A stretch of DNA of 64,000 nucleotides, from assembly GCF_003265705.1 (NCBI RefSeq), contig NW_020313005.1:15429797-15493796 (forward strand). Reading direction: 5' to 3'. Each line of letters starts with the position of its first letter. Positions within the stretch are counted from its first letter, which is position 1. Below the pieces are notes generated by a model that was given only the letters and a program-made list of their open reading frames with translations, searched no databases and was not told the DNA's origin. Below are positions 1 through 10,809 of this stretch, one piece after another. The position numbers and the translations under genes were made by a program. Origin of the DNA: Callorhinus ursinus (Eukaryota > Chordata > Mammalia > Carnivora > Otariidae).

Positions 1-1454
1 TTCTTCTTTAAATGTCTGATAGAATTCCCCTGGGAAGCCATCTGGCCACGGGCTTTTGTTTCTTGGGAGATTTTGATGACTGCTTCAATTTCCTTAGTGG
101 CTATAGGTCTCTTCAGGTTTTCTATTTCTTCCTGGTTCAATTTTGGTACTTGATAAATCTCTAGGAATGCACCCATTTCTTCCAGGTTATCTAATTTGCT
201 GGCATAGAGTTGCTCATAATCTGTTCTTATTATTGTTTGTATCTTTGGTGTTGGTTGTGATCTCTCCTCTTTCATTCATGATTTTGTTGATTTGGGTCAT
301 TTCTCTTTTCTTTTGGATCAGTCTGGCCAGGGGTTTATCAATCTTGTTAATTCTTTCAAAGAACCGGCTCCTAGTTTCGTTGATCTGTTCTACTGTTCTT
401 TTGGTTTCTATTTCATTGATTTCTGCTCTGATCTTTATGATTTCTCTTCTCCTGCTGGGTTTAGGCTTTATTTGCTGTTTTTTCTCCAGCTCATTTAGGT
501 GTAGGGTTAGGTTGTGTATTTGAGACCTTTCTTGTTTCTTGAGAAAGGCTTGTATTGCTATCTACTTTCCTCTCAGGACTGCCTTTGCTGTATCCCAAAG
601 GTTTTGAACAGTTGTGTTTTCATTTTCATTGATTTCCATGAATTTTTTTAATTCTTCTTTTAATTTCCTGGTTGACCCATTCATTCTTTAGTAGGATGCT
701 CTTTAGCCTCCATGTATTTGAGTTCTTTCCGACTTTCCTCTTGTGGTTGAGTTCTAGTTTCAAAGCATTGTGGTCTGAAAACATGCAGGGAATGATCCCA
801 ATCTTTTGGTACCGGTTGAGACCTGATTTGTGACCTAGGATGTGATCAATTCTGGAGAATGTTCCATGGGCACTAGAGAAGTATGTGTATTCCGTTGCTT
901 TGGGATGGAATGTTCTGAATATGTCTGTGAAGTCCATTTGGTCCAGTGTGTCATTTAAAATCTTTATTTCCTTGTTGATCTTTTGCTTCGATGATCTGTC
1001 CATTTCAGTCGGGGGGTGTTAAAGTCCCCCACTGTTATTGTATTGTTGTCAATGTGTTTCTTTGCTTTTGTTATTAATTGCCTTATATAATTGGCTGCTC
1101 CCATGTTAGGGGCAGAGATATTTACAATTGTTAGATCTTCTTGTTGGATAGACCCTTTAAGCAGGATATAGTGTCCTTCCTCATCTCTTATTACAGTCTT
1201 TGATTTAAAATCTAATTTGTCTGATATAAGGATTGCCACCCCAGCTTTCTTTTGGTGTCCATTAGCATGGTAAATGGTTTCCACCCCCTCACTTTCAATC
1301 TGCGGGTGTCTTTGGGCCTAAAATGAGTCTCTTGCAGACAGCATATCGATGGGTCTTGTTTTTTTATCCAGTCTGATAGCCTGTGTCTTTTGATTGGGGC
1401 ATTGAGCCCATTTACATTCAGGGTAACTATTGAAAGGTATGAATTTAGTGCCAT
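1..1454 (-). pseudogene. L1 ORF2 N-terminal part (endonuclease), frameshifted and cut by window edge
   Basis: It starts at MALNSYLSIVTLNVNGLNAP, followed by CCLQETHF, an apurinic/apyrimidinic-type endonuclease N-terminus, and later [13 protein letters not shown] and SDHNALKLEL (the catalytic SDH). The reading frame is split at about 1212-1284 and about 964-1003 and again below 626, so it is non-functional. Homologous, about gap-free, to 43461-44433 in inverse orientation. Confidence 0.88.
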
Positions 1455-1535
1455 TGTATTGCCTGTAAGGTGCCTGTTACTTTATGTTGTCTGTGTTCCT
1501 TTCTGATCTATGCTGCTTTTAGGCTCTCTCTTTGC

Positions 1536-2425
1536 TTAGAGGACCCCTTTCAATATTTCTTGGAGGGCTGGTTTCGTGTTTGCAAATTCCTTTAGTTTTT
1601 GTTTGTTCTGGAAGATTTTGATCTCTCCTTCTATTTTTAATGACAGCCTAGCTGGATATAGTATTCTTGGCTGCATATTTTTCTCGTTTAGTGCTCTGAA
1701 GATATCTTGCCAGTCCTTTCTGGCCTGCCAAGGCTCTGTGGATAGGTCTGTTGCCAATCTAATGTTTCTACCATTGTAGGTTACATATCTCTTCTCCCGA
1801 GCTGCTTTCAGGATTTTCTCTTTGTCTCTGAGACTCGTAAGTTTTACTATTAGATGTCGGGGTGTTGACCTATTATTATTGATTTTGAGAGGAGTTTTCT
1901 GTGCCTCCTGGATTTTGATGCCTGTTTCCTTCCTCACATTAGGGAAGTTCTCTGCTATTATTTGCTCCAATATACCTTCTGTCCCTCTCTCTCTTTCTTC
2001 TTCTGGGATCCCAATTATTCTCATGTTGTTTCATCTTATCGTATCACTTATCTCTCGAATTCTGCCCTCGTGATCCTGTAGTTGTTTATCTTTTTCTCAG
2101 CCTCTTTATTTTCCATCATTTGGTCTTCTAGATCGCTGATTCTCTCTTCTGCCTCATTCATCCTAGCAGTTAGTGCCCCCATTTTTGATTGCACCTCATC
2201 AATAGCCTTTTTGATTTCGACTTGGTTAGATTTTAGTTCTTTTATATCTCCAGAAAGGGTTTCTCTAATAACTTCCACGCTTTTTTCAAGCCCAGCTAGT
2301 ATCTTTAAAGTCATGATTCTGAACTCTAGCTCCAACATCTTACTAATGTCCGTATTGAGTCGGTCCCTGGCTGACGGTACTACCTCTTGTTCTTTTTGCT
2401 GAGGTGATTTTTTTCGTCTTGTCAT
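1536..2425 (-). pseudogene. L1 ORF1 (RNA-binding ORF1p), broken
   Basis: The N-terminal part, MTRRKKSPQQKEQEVV onward, includes a heptad-rich coiled-coil region. The C-terminal RRM/CTD part begins around MRIIGIPEEERERG and runs to LQEILKGVL near 1536. The two parts are in different frames: a frameshift lies around 2085-2100, and an in-frame TGA precedes NNMRIIG. ORF1p normally forms a trimeric RNA chaperone needed for retrotransposition; this copy cannot make the full protein. Confidence 0.85.
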
Positions 2426-2619
2426 TTTGTCCAGAGAATAGATGAGTGAGAGAACAAAATGGTAACAGGTTTACAACGTCCCCAGCAAATATACTGTATA
2501 CAAATCAGAAAAGACCTGAGACCAGGGGAAAAGAAAGGGAAAGAAAGAAAAAAGAAAGAAAAAAAAATTAAAAACAAAAACAGAACAATACAAAAAAAGC
2601 AGAATATGATCAAATATGA

Positions 2620-3120
2620 TCAGGCTAGTGCATAGATCAGTGCCACACACTAGATTTTGGGCGTATTTTGTTCTGTTAGAAAAAACTGCCTCCTAAAATT
2701 TTAAAGGAAGAAAGACATATATGTACAAAATAAGGGTCGATACAATGAAGGGATGGAAGATGACTGTAAAGATGAAAATTATAAAAGATTTTATAAAAGG
2801 AATTGATAAGATAAGTTGTTGAGAGAAGAAAGAAGAAGATTAAAAAAAAAAAGAAAAAAAGGAGAGAATGTGGTCAGGCAGGAGACTAGAACAAAGCCAT
2901 ACACTAGTGATTTAGGGTATATTTTTATCTGTTAGAAGAAACTGTATCTCAAAATTTTAAAGAGAGAACAACTTATATATATATGCCAAAAATAAGGGTA
3001 ACTACTATGAAGGGATAAAATATGACTCTAAAAATGAAAAATAAAAAATGTTTTTTTTAAAAAAGGGATTGATAAGATGTTGGTTGAAAAAGGGAAAAAG
3101 AAAAATTAAAAAAAAAAAGA
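2620..3120. repeat. Imperfect tandem duplication (two units of about 250 bp) in the L1 5' UTR
   Basis: Unit 1 (about 2620-2868) and unit 2 (about 2869-3120) share the same order of landmarks: 'acactag', 'tctgttagaa', 'aaaattttaaag', 'aataagggt', 'atgaagggat', 'attgataaga' and an A/G-rich end. They have diverged substantially. Confidence 0.7.
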
Positions 3121-4204
3121 GTTAAAAAAATTAACTTTGATGAACTAATGAATCATGGTAAAAAAAAGCCATGAATTCTATGTGCAGTATTCCCCTAGCG
3201 CTGGAGTTCTCCCGTTCTCCTTGAGCGGTAAACTTGGTCCAGGCTTGCCGGCTGTTCGTGCTGATCTTCTGGGGGAGGGGCCTGTTGCCGTGGTTCCCAA
3301 ATGTCTTTGCCGGAGGCTGAATTGCCCCGCCCTTGTCGGTCCGGGCTAAGCAAGCTGCTTGGGTTTGATCTCAGGAGCTTTTGTTCCCTGCAAGCTCTCG
3401 GTACAGCTTTGGAGGACCAGGGCAAAAATGGTGGCCTCCCAATCTCCACCCGGAGGAGCTGAGAACTTGGGGCCCTCCTCCTCAGTGCACCCCCAGAGAA
3501 AAGCAGTCAGTCCCATGTCCCCGGTCTCCGGCCGCACTCTGTACTCACCCAGCCTGTGACTGAGCGTTTGTATCTCTGGCACCCGACTCCGTGTGGAGTC
3601 TCCAAACCCAGCAGATCCCTGCGGTGCACTCCCTCGCCACTCCTCCAGGGGGAGAAAGGGAAGTCTCCCCGGATCTGCCGCTTGTTGGGTCCCTGCTGGA
3701 GGAGCAGTGGCCCGACTGGGCTGTGGATCACAGTTTATGGCAACCCCGAGCTGAGAGCCCGCGCCTCGGCTCTGTCTCTGCAGCCAGCTTCCCTGCTCCG
3801 ATACCTGGGAGCTCTGCCGCACTCAGGCACCCCCGGTCTTTCTGTGACCCCGAGGGTCCTGAGACCACACTATCCCGCGAGGGTTCCAGCCCCCGCTTAG
3901 CCACTGGAGCGACGTCCCTCAGCGAAGCCGACTTCTAAAAGGTCCGATTTTGTGCTCCGCGGCTCTATCACTTGCCAGAAGCGGCCGACAGAGGCCCCTC
4001 CCCCGCCGTCTATCCTCCCGAATATCGCCTCGGATTCACTTCTCCGCACATCCTACCTTCCAGTAAGTGGTCGCTTCTCTGTTCAGAGAGTTGTTGCTAC
4101 TCTCCTCTCCAATCTCCTGTTGAGTTCATAGGTGTTCAGAATGGTTTGATCCCTATCTAGCTGAATTCCTGAGACCAGATGAAATCCAGATCTCCTACTC
4201 CTCC

Positions 4205-4213
4205 GCCATCTTG
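4205..4213 (-). promoter_or_regulatory. YY1-type site at the L1 5' end
   Basis: CAAGATGGC on the minus strand lies within about 20 nt of the inferred L1 5' end. YY1 at this position is known to direct start-site choice in human L1; the role here is inferred. Confidence 0.55.
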
Positions 4214-4226
4214 CTCCGCCTTGCCA

Positions 4227-5086
4227 AAAGATTTTTTGAAATCTGACCCACTTATGGTTCCCAGGTGTGAAGTCCTTCTACAATACATGTCACTGAAAAC
4301 ATTTTTCCCAAATTATATTTTGCTATGCATCAGTTAGTGATATGAAATATCCATATTTTGTATATCAGATATCTGGACATTTAGGAACAAATAGAAATTT
4401 TCTTAAAGCTTGACAGCATGATAAATTAATGATGAATTTAGCTATGCTTCTCCTTTACTTTGTTACCATGATTTCTTAGTCTAGCACAGCAAACTAAGAA
4501 ATATTTATAAAATGAAAAATTAGGAAATACAGGTGCTATGTATTTGTCATTGGCAAAGGACAAACATGGCTAAAGCCATAAATGATTTAGGAATTACAAA
4601 TGTGTAGCTTCATTTATGCCTTTCAGCTCCATATTTAGAAAGTAATTTCAGCATAGTATAAAGTAAGCATTTTTCAACCAAAAACAAATTCCTTGACACA
4701 CAAGGTATTTTGAAACTCTTGTCCTTTTACTTTATGCAAGATGGTCAGAAAGATTGAATAGCAGCTAATGCATGTTTAAAAAAAAATTTAAGCTTTAGCA
4801 AAAGAAAGCCTTAATACTATACTTTACAGAAAATAATAGCAACATAGGAGGCCATACAAACAGCAAATGATTTATTTTCTTGAACCTGCTGAAGAAGGAA
4901 CACATTGATATGCTTTGAGAGGAAAAGTTATCCTAACATAACACTTGCTGAGGAATGCTAGTACCCTGTGAAAATGAAAGCTAAAATGCAGATGAAATTT
5001 CAGAGATTATTTTTGTTATCTCAAGGTATAGTTACATTACTCCATTGCTACATTTTTACATTCAGTATTTAAAAGGATACATGTTT
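4227..5086. other. AT-rich intergenic stretch, no gene or clear repeat seen
   Basis: No splice-compatible coding segment and no repeat that I recognise. It lies between the L1 5' end and an older L1 fragment. Confidence 0.5.
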
Positions 5087-5850
5087 AGGGGAATGCAAAT
5101 CAAAGCGACAGTGAGATAGCATTTCACACCCACTAGGATGGCTATAGTAGTAAAAAATAATAAAAAGATTAAAGCAAGTGTTAGTGAGGATGTGGACAAA
5201 TTAGAACCCTCATTCATTGTTGGTGGAAACATAAAGTGGTGCAGCAACTTAGGAAAAGTTTGGTGTTTCCTCAAAAAATTAAACATAGAGTTATTATCAT
5301 ATGTCCCAGCAATTCCACTCCTAAGTATATACCCAAGAGAACTGAAAACATACATTCACACATAAACTTGAGCATGAATGTTCATAGCAGCATTATTCAC
5401 AAAAGCCAAAAGGTAAAAAGAACTCAAATATGCACTCATTGATGAATGGATAAACAAAATGTGGTATCCAGATAACAAAATTTAATTCATCCCTAAAGAG
5501 GAATGAAGTGCTGATGTATGCTTCATGAATGAATCTTACAAACATTATGCCAAGTGAAAGAAGCCAGTCATAAAGGGCCACATATTGTATGATTCCATCT
5601 ACATGAAATGTTCAGAATAGGTGAATACATAGAGATGAAATGTAGATTAATGTTGCCAGGAGCTGGGGAGGGGTGCAGGGGAGTGCCTGTTAATGGATAC
5701 AGGATTTCTTTTCAGAGTAATGAAAATGTTCTGGATTTAGAAGATTGTTACAACTTTATGAATATGCTACACTAAAAACTACTGAATTGTAAATTTTAAA
5801 AGGGTGGATTTTCTCATATATGAACCATATCTCAATTTCAAAAACTTTTC
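5087..5850 (+). mobile_element. Old L1 (L1M-type) ORF2 C-terminus and 3' UTR fragment
   Basis: The translated pattern GNIKWCSNLGKVWCFLKK, then YPRELKTYIHT, is the decayed ORF2 C-terminus. It is followed by the 'gaatggataaacaaaatgtggtat' region of L1 3' ends. Many stops; strongly diverged. Confidence 0.75.
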
Positions 5851-6311
5851 TGAAATGTAAAGTACTTCTATTTGTCTTTTTCTATATATAGAACTAGAAA
5901 TATTTGCTTTATATATTGAGGCTAAATGTTTAGGAACATACAACTCTAGAGTTATATCTTTTCATGAGTTGAATCTTTTATCACTATCAGTAATTCTCTA
6001 TATCTAGTAACACCTATTATCATTCAGTCTACTTGCCTGATATTAATATGGTCACTCCAGCTTTTTTTATAAGAATTTGCATGGTATGTATATATTTATA
6101 TTTTTAATTGAGGTATAATTGACATACTTTATATTAGTTTCAGGTGGACAACACAGTGATTCAACAATTATATACATTACAAAATGCTCACTACAATAAA
6201 TGTAGCTACCATTCATCACCATACAAAGTTATTGCAATATTATTGACTATATTCCCTATGCTGTAATTTCATCCCTATGATTTATTTTGTAACTGGAAGT
6301 TTGTATCTCCT

Positions 6312-6499
6312 TTTTTAAAAAGATTTTATTTATTCATTTGAGATACAGAGAGAGAGAGAGAGAGAATGAACAGGGGGAGAGGCAGAGGGAGAGGGAAAAG
6401 CAGGCTCCCCGCTGAGCCAGGAGCCTAATGTGGGGCTCGATCCGATCATGACCTGAGCCGAAGGCAGATGCTTAACCATCTGAGCCACCTAGGAGCCCC
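6312..6499 (-). mobile_element. SINEC (Can-SINE)
   Basis: The minus strand shows the tRNA-derived head (ggctcctaggtggctcag), the box-B-like 'ggtcatgatcggatcgagcc' region, a CT-rich part and an A-rich tail. It is flanked by an imperfect duplication 'tttgtatctc' / 'tttgtacctc'. Confidence 0.9.
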
Positions 6500-8202
6500 A
6501 ATTTGTACCTCTTAATCCCCTTTACCTATCTCACCCTATACCCTCACCCCCCTCCCCTCTGGCAACAATCAGTTTGTTCTCTGTATTTATGAGTCTGTTT
6601 CTGTTTGTGCATTTGTTTTTTTAGATTCCACATATAAGTGAAAAATCATACAGTATTAGTCTTTCTTTGACTTATTTCACTTAGCATAATACCCTCTAGG
6701 TCTATCCATGTTGTCATGAATGGCAAGATTTCAATCTTTTTATGGCTGAGTGATACTTCAATATATAGATACTTTTTCTATGTGTGAGATATATATATAT
6801 ATATATCTGAACTTCTTTATCCATTCATCTCTCCATGGATATTTGAACTGCTTCTATATCTTGGCTATCATAAGTAATGCTGCAATAAACACAAAGGTGC
6901 ACATATTTTTTTGAATTAGTGTTTTTGTTTTCTTCAGGTAAATACCAAGTAGTGAAAACACTGGATCATATGGTATTTCTATTTTACATTTTTTAAGAAG
7001 CCTCCATACTGATTCCCATAGGGGCTGCAAGAAATTTACCTTCCCACCAACAATGCATAAGTGTTCCCTTTTCTCCACATCCTCACTGACACTTGTTATT
7101 TCTTATTTTTTTGATACTAACCATTCTGACTGGTGTAAAGTGACATCACGTTGTGGTTTTGATTTGCATTTCCCTTGTGATTAGTGACATTGAGCATCTT
7201 TTCATGTGTCTGTTGACCATCTGTATGTCTTCTTTGGAAAAATGTCTATTCATGGTCCTCTGCCCATTTTTAAATCAGATCATTTGTTTTTTTGGTGTTA
7301 AGTTGTATGAGTTCTTTATATATCTTGGAAATTAACTCCTTTATCAGCTGTATCATTTGCAAATACCTTCTCCCATTCAGTAGGTTGCTTTTTCATTTTT
7401 TGGTGGTTTCCTCTGTTGTGCAAAAGTTTTTAGTTTGGTTTAGTCCCAGTTGTTTATGTTTGCTTTTATTTCCCCCACCTAGGGAGACATATCTAGAAAA
7501 ATATTGCTAAGGCTAATTTCCAAGATTTTACAACCTATGTTTTCTTTTAGGAGTTTTACGATTTCAGGTCTGACATTTAGGTTGTCAATCCATTTCAAGT
7601 TTACATTTCTTTTGCTTGTAGTTGTCCAATGTTTCCAACACCTTTATTAGAGAGACTATTTTTTCCCCATTTTATGCTCTTGTTACCTTTGTTGTAAACT
7701 AATTGACCATATAGGCATGAGTTTATCTCCTGGCCCTCTATTTTGTTCTATTGATCTATGTGTCTATTTTTGTACCAGTTCCATACTGGATTACTATAGC
7801 TTTGTAATATAGTTTGAAATCTTGGATTGTGATATATCTCTCTTTGTTCTTCTTTCTCAAGATTGCTTCAGCTAGTTGAGGTCTTTTGTGGTTCCATACA
7901 AATTTTAGGATTCTTTGTTCTAGTTCTGTGAAAAACGCTATTGGTATTTTGATTACATTGAATTTGTAGATTGCTTTGTGTAGTATGGATACCTGACAAC
8001 ATTACTTCTTCCAATTCATGAGCATGGTATATTTTTCCATTTATTTGTGTTGTCTTTAATTTCTTTCATCAATGTCTTATAGTTTTCAAAGTATAGGTTT
8101 TTCACTTCCTTAGTTAAATTTATTCTTGGTATTTTATTCTTTTTGATGTAGTTGAAAATGGGATCATTTTAATTTTTCTTTTTGCTAATTCATGCATGGT
8201 AT

Positions 8203-8425
8203 TTTTTTTAAAAACATTTTATTATTTATTTGCCAGAGAAAGAGAGAGCGAGAGTAAGAGCAAGTAAGAGAGACAGAGAGAGCACAAGCAGGGGGTTGGG
8301 CAGGCAGAGGGAGAAGCAGACTCCCTGTTGAGCAGGGAGCCTGATGGGGGACTCGATCCCAAGATCCTGGGATCATGACCTGAGCCAAAGGCAGACGCTT
8401 AACTGACTGAGCCACCCAGGTGTCC
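8203..8425 (-). mobile_element. SINEC (Can-SINE) with target-site duplication
   Basis: Typical head, body and tail on the minus strand. Flanked by 'tgcatggtat' at 8193-8202 and 8426-8435. Confidence 0.93.
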
Positions 8426-9489
8426 TGCATGGTATGTTTTTTATCTTAACTTTCTATCATGTTGTGTACTATGTTAAAGGTGTATCTCTTGTAAAACTTA
8501 TGTATTTCATTTTTTATTGTGTCTGACAACTTCTATCTTTTAATCTGAGGGTTTAGTACATTTACAAAATTTACTGTGGTTTCTAATATATTTTTATTTA
8601 TTTCTACTATCTTAATATGTGTTTTCTACTTGTACTTATTTTTTACTTTATTGTCTATTCCCTTTTACCTTTTACTGGTTAAATTTCTAGTTGCCTTTTT
8701 CCCCCTCATTCTATTTGTCCCCTTTGTTTTGTTGTGGTTGTTTTTTTGAAAGTTAGAAGCATTATATACAATAAACAGTTAAGCTAAATTTATTAACATA
8801 CATATTCAACAAAGTCTAAAGTTAATATTTGAGCATTACAGAAACCTTAGATCCCAGCCTTTTTTTTTTTTGCTATTACAGCCGTTTCTATAGATATTTT
8901 CTCCTAGTCTTAGAATTTTATACAGATTTTACCCTCAAATTAGACATTGATATATTTTTTTATTGAAATAATGTTTGTTCACATGTATTTGCATATTTTT
9001 CAACATCCTTCCTTTGTTTTGCATTTTTTCCTGAATCTCAGATCTTACTACTGGGGTCATTTTCTTTCTGCTGACATATGTTCTTTAGGATATCTTTTCT
9101 CCACTGAGGTTTACTGAGAGACTTAAGCTGTAATGCCCTAAGGCATCCATGGTCTGTAATGAAATAACTTTCCTAGTATGCATCTATAATATTACAATAA
9201 GAAACTAATCACTGAAAACATTTTCTGTAAGGTGTTATGGGACCCCAGTTAAGAAAGGCTGCCTCAGAATTCCCTTTAGCACATGGATCTTTTGATGATA
9301 TAAAATCTTTTGGCCCTTGTTTGTCTGTAAGGTCTATATTTTGTTTTCTTTTGCTTTGTTTTTCTTGAAGGACAGTGTTGTTGGGTAAAGAGTTTTAAGC
9401 TGTGAGCCCTTTTCTCTAAGTACACTGAAAACAACATTACATCTTCTGGATAGTTTTGTTGCATTCATATTTGCATTCATAAAAAAATG

Positions 9490-9640
9490 ACACAGGTATG
9501 GAGCTGAGGTATAATAACAAGCAGAGATACAAATCAGAGAGACATGTATTCAAACACCTCTTTGAACCTTGGTTTCTCTATCTACAAAGTGGAAAAGCTG
9601 CATGGTTGCTAAGATTAAAAATAACATATATATTACCTGA
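9490..9640 (+). repeat. Possible degraded MIR
   Basis: 'tttgaaccttggtttctctatctacaaagtgg'-like wording matches the MIR core region ('cctcagtttcctcatctgtaaaatgg'). Weak. Confidence 0.35.
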
Positions 9641-9649
9641 AATATAATA

Positions 9650-10281
9650 CATACATATGATCTTCAGGATTATTATTTCTGTTTTTTTCCCTTGATCTAT
9701 AGTTTATCCCTAGATTTTATGGGTTTGAGTTATAGCCCCAGAGAATATAGTTTTATGTAGAAATTGTATGGGTGCATGATAAAATTCTCCTTCAGTGAGC
9801 CAAACATTCAGACTAGTGGGAGAAAAGATCATCTGACTCCTTAGTCCTCATCCAAGCAGGAAGTTTCCTTCTTCCCTTTCGACATCAGATTATTTGCTAA
9901 ATTTGTTGAAGCTCCTAGGCACCATATCTAACTAGGTGATAAGATCTTGTTATAGTGCAATCGTTCAAATTTAGGTCATGTGATATAATTTGATTATAAA
10001 AATGTGATTCATTTCCAATGGTGTCATTTGAGGAAGTTCGTTTGACTAATATTTGTCCACTATCAGTAAGAAGAGTCTTGACTATATCCAGATAGCTGAG
10101 GAATAGTAAGACACAGAGTGCTCCATGCCAGGCTTTGCTGTCATACCTGTCAGAAACAAGCAACCAAATTGCTATACCTTCTCTGATTGGATATGACCCA
10201 TAAGGTCACCCTGGAGACACACAGACTGTAGGGAAATGTCTGAAGACATTGTTCATGGCACCTTGTATTCCCTCCCTCTTA

Positions 10282-10312
<31 letters not shown>

Positions 10313-10611
10313 CAGAAATTTGCCAATCAGCATATACGGTACTTTCTCTGGCATTAGAGAGAGCAGTAATCCTTACTCTCTCTTAAGCCAGAGACTCTCT
10401 TCTCCCTTCCAACTGAATATGAAGAGTCAGAAATAAAATTTGTTATTATTTTATTCATATCTGCCTAAAGGCACATTTGATTAGAGAATAAGAATATGCT
10501 AAGGGTTAGTATTTAACTAGGTAAATCAGTCATTAAATATTTTGAAGATTTCTTAAAGCCTAAAAATAGACATCATGTGGATATACTATAATATTCATAA
10601 CAATTTCCTTT
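9650..10611. other. Downstream of GLB1L3: no gene seen
   Basis: AT-rich sequence with a CA microsatellite at about 10285-10312 and no supported coding segment. Confidence 0.5.
10283..10313. repeat. (CA)n microsatellite
   Basis: An uninterrupted acacac run of about 28 nt. Confidence 0.97.
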
Positions 10612-10617
10612 TTTATT
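10612..10617 (-). promoter_or_regulatory. Possible polyadenylation signal AATAAA of GLB1L3
   Basis: On the minus strand AATAAA occurs about 130 nt after the stop codon, in an A-rich stretch. No transcript data support it, and another AATAAA on this strand lies near 10450. Confidence 0.35.
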
Positions 10618-10743
10618 TTTTAGGTTATTTTTACATTTTTTGCTATTGTAGGCAACACTGATATTCTCAACATAAATCTTCCTACTAAAAAAAATGCTTG
10701 TAGATGAAATCTAACAATCCTAGAAATGTATTATAACACAGTC

Positions 10744-10809
10744 TTACAGCATGGGTTCATTTGTAGTTTGTATGTATGAACCACTCTTCCTTTTCTCAAA
10801 CAGGATGAT
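10744..10809 (-). CDS. GLB1L3: GLB1L3 last coding exon 19
   Basis: Codes [20 protein letters not shown] plus L, then TAA at 10746-10744. This parallels the IxxFEKxxSG C-terminus of GLB1L3. Acceptor ttctccctag. Intron 18 is only 139 nt (10810-10948). The 3' UTR extends below 10744. Confidence 0.9.
   Translation of the reverse strand: MILFEKRKSGSYIQTTNEPML

Larger units (their letters stand above)
1..4226 (-). mobile_element. LINE-1, 5' half of a full-length-type copy (continues beyond position 1)
   Basis: Read on the minus strand, the element starts near 4223 with GGCGGAGCAAGATGGCGG, a typical L1 5' end with a YY1-type core. Next come a GC-rich then A-rich 5' UTR of about 1.8 kb, ORF1 (2425-1536) and ORF2 from 1454 to the window edge, where it stops within the reverse transcriptase region. 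The same family recurs at 43455-47240. Confidence 0.93.
6075..9475 (-). mobile_element. Old L1 remnant, 3' end at 6075, interrupted by two SINECs
   Basis: The minus strand carries the 3' UTR (about 6075-6310), ORF2 C-terminus (7078-6854 reads MEKREHLCIVGGKVNFLQPL then IPYDPVFSLLGIY), ORF2 body to about 8180, then segments resembling the upstream L1 up to about 9475. The order has internal deletions. SINECs at 6312-6499 and 8203-8425 interrupt it. Confidence 0.75.

Noticed and set aside
3155..4160. Several overlapping frames of 60-158 codons on both strands
   Set aside because: They lie in the GC-rich 5' UTR of an L1, have no family similarity and overlap each other.
10280..10315. CRISPR-like short repeats
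   Set aside because: Simple CA microsatellite; no spacer structure, and the window is mammalian.
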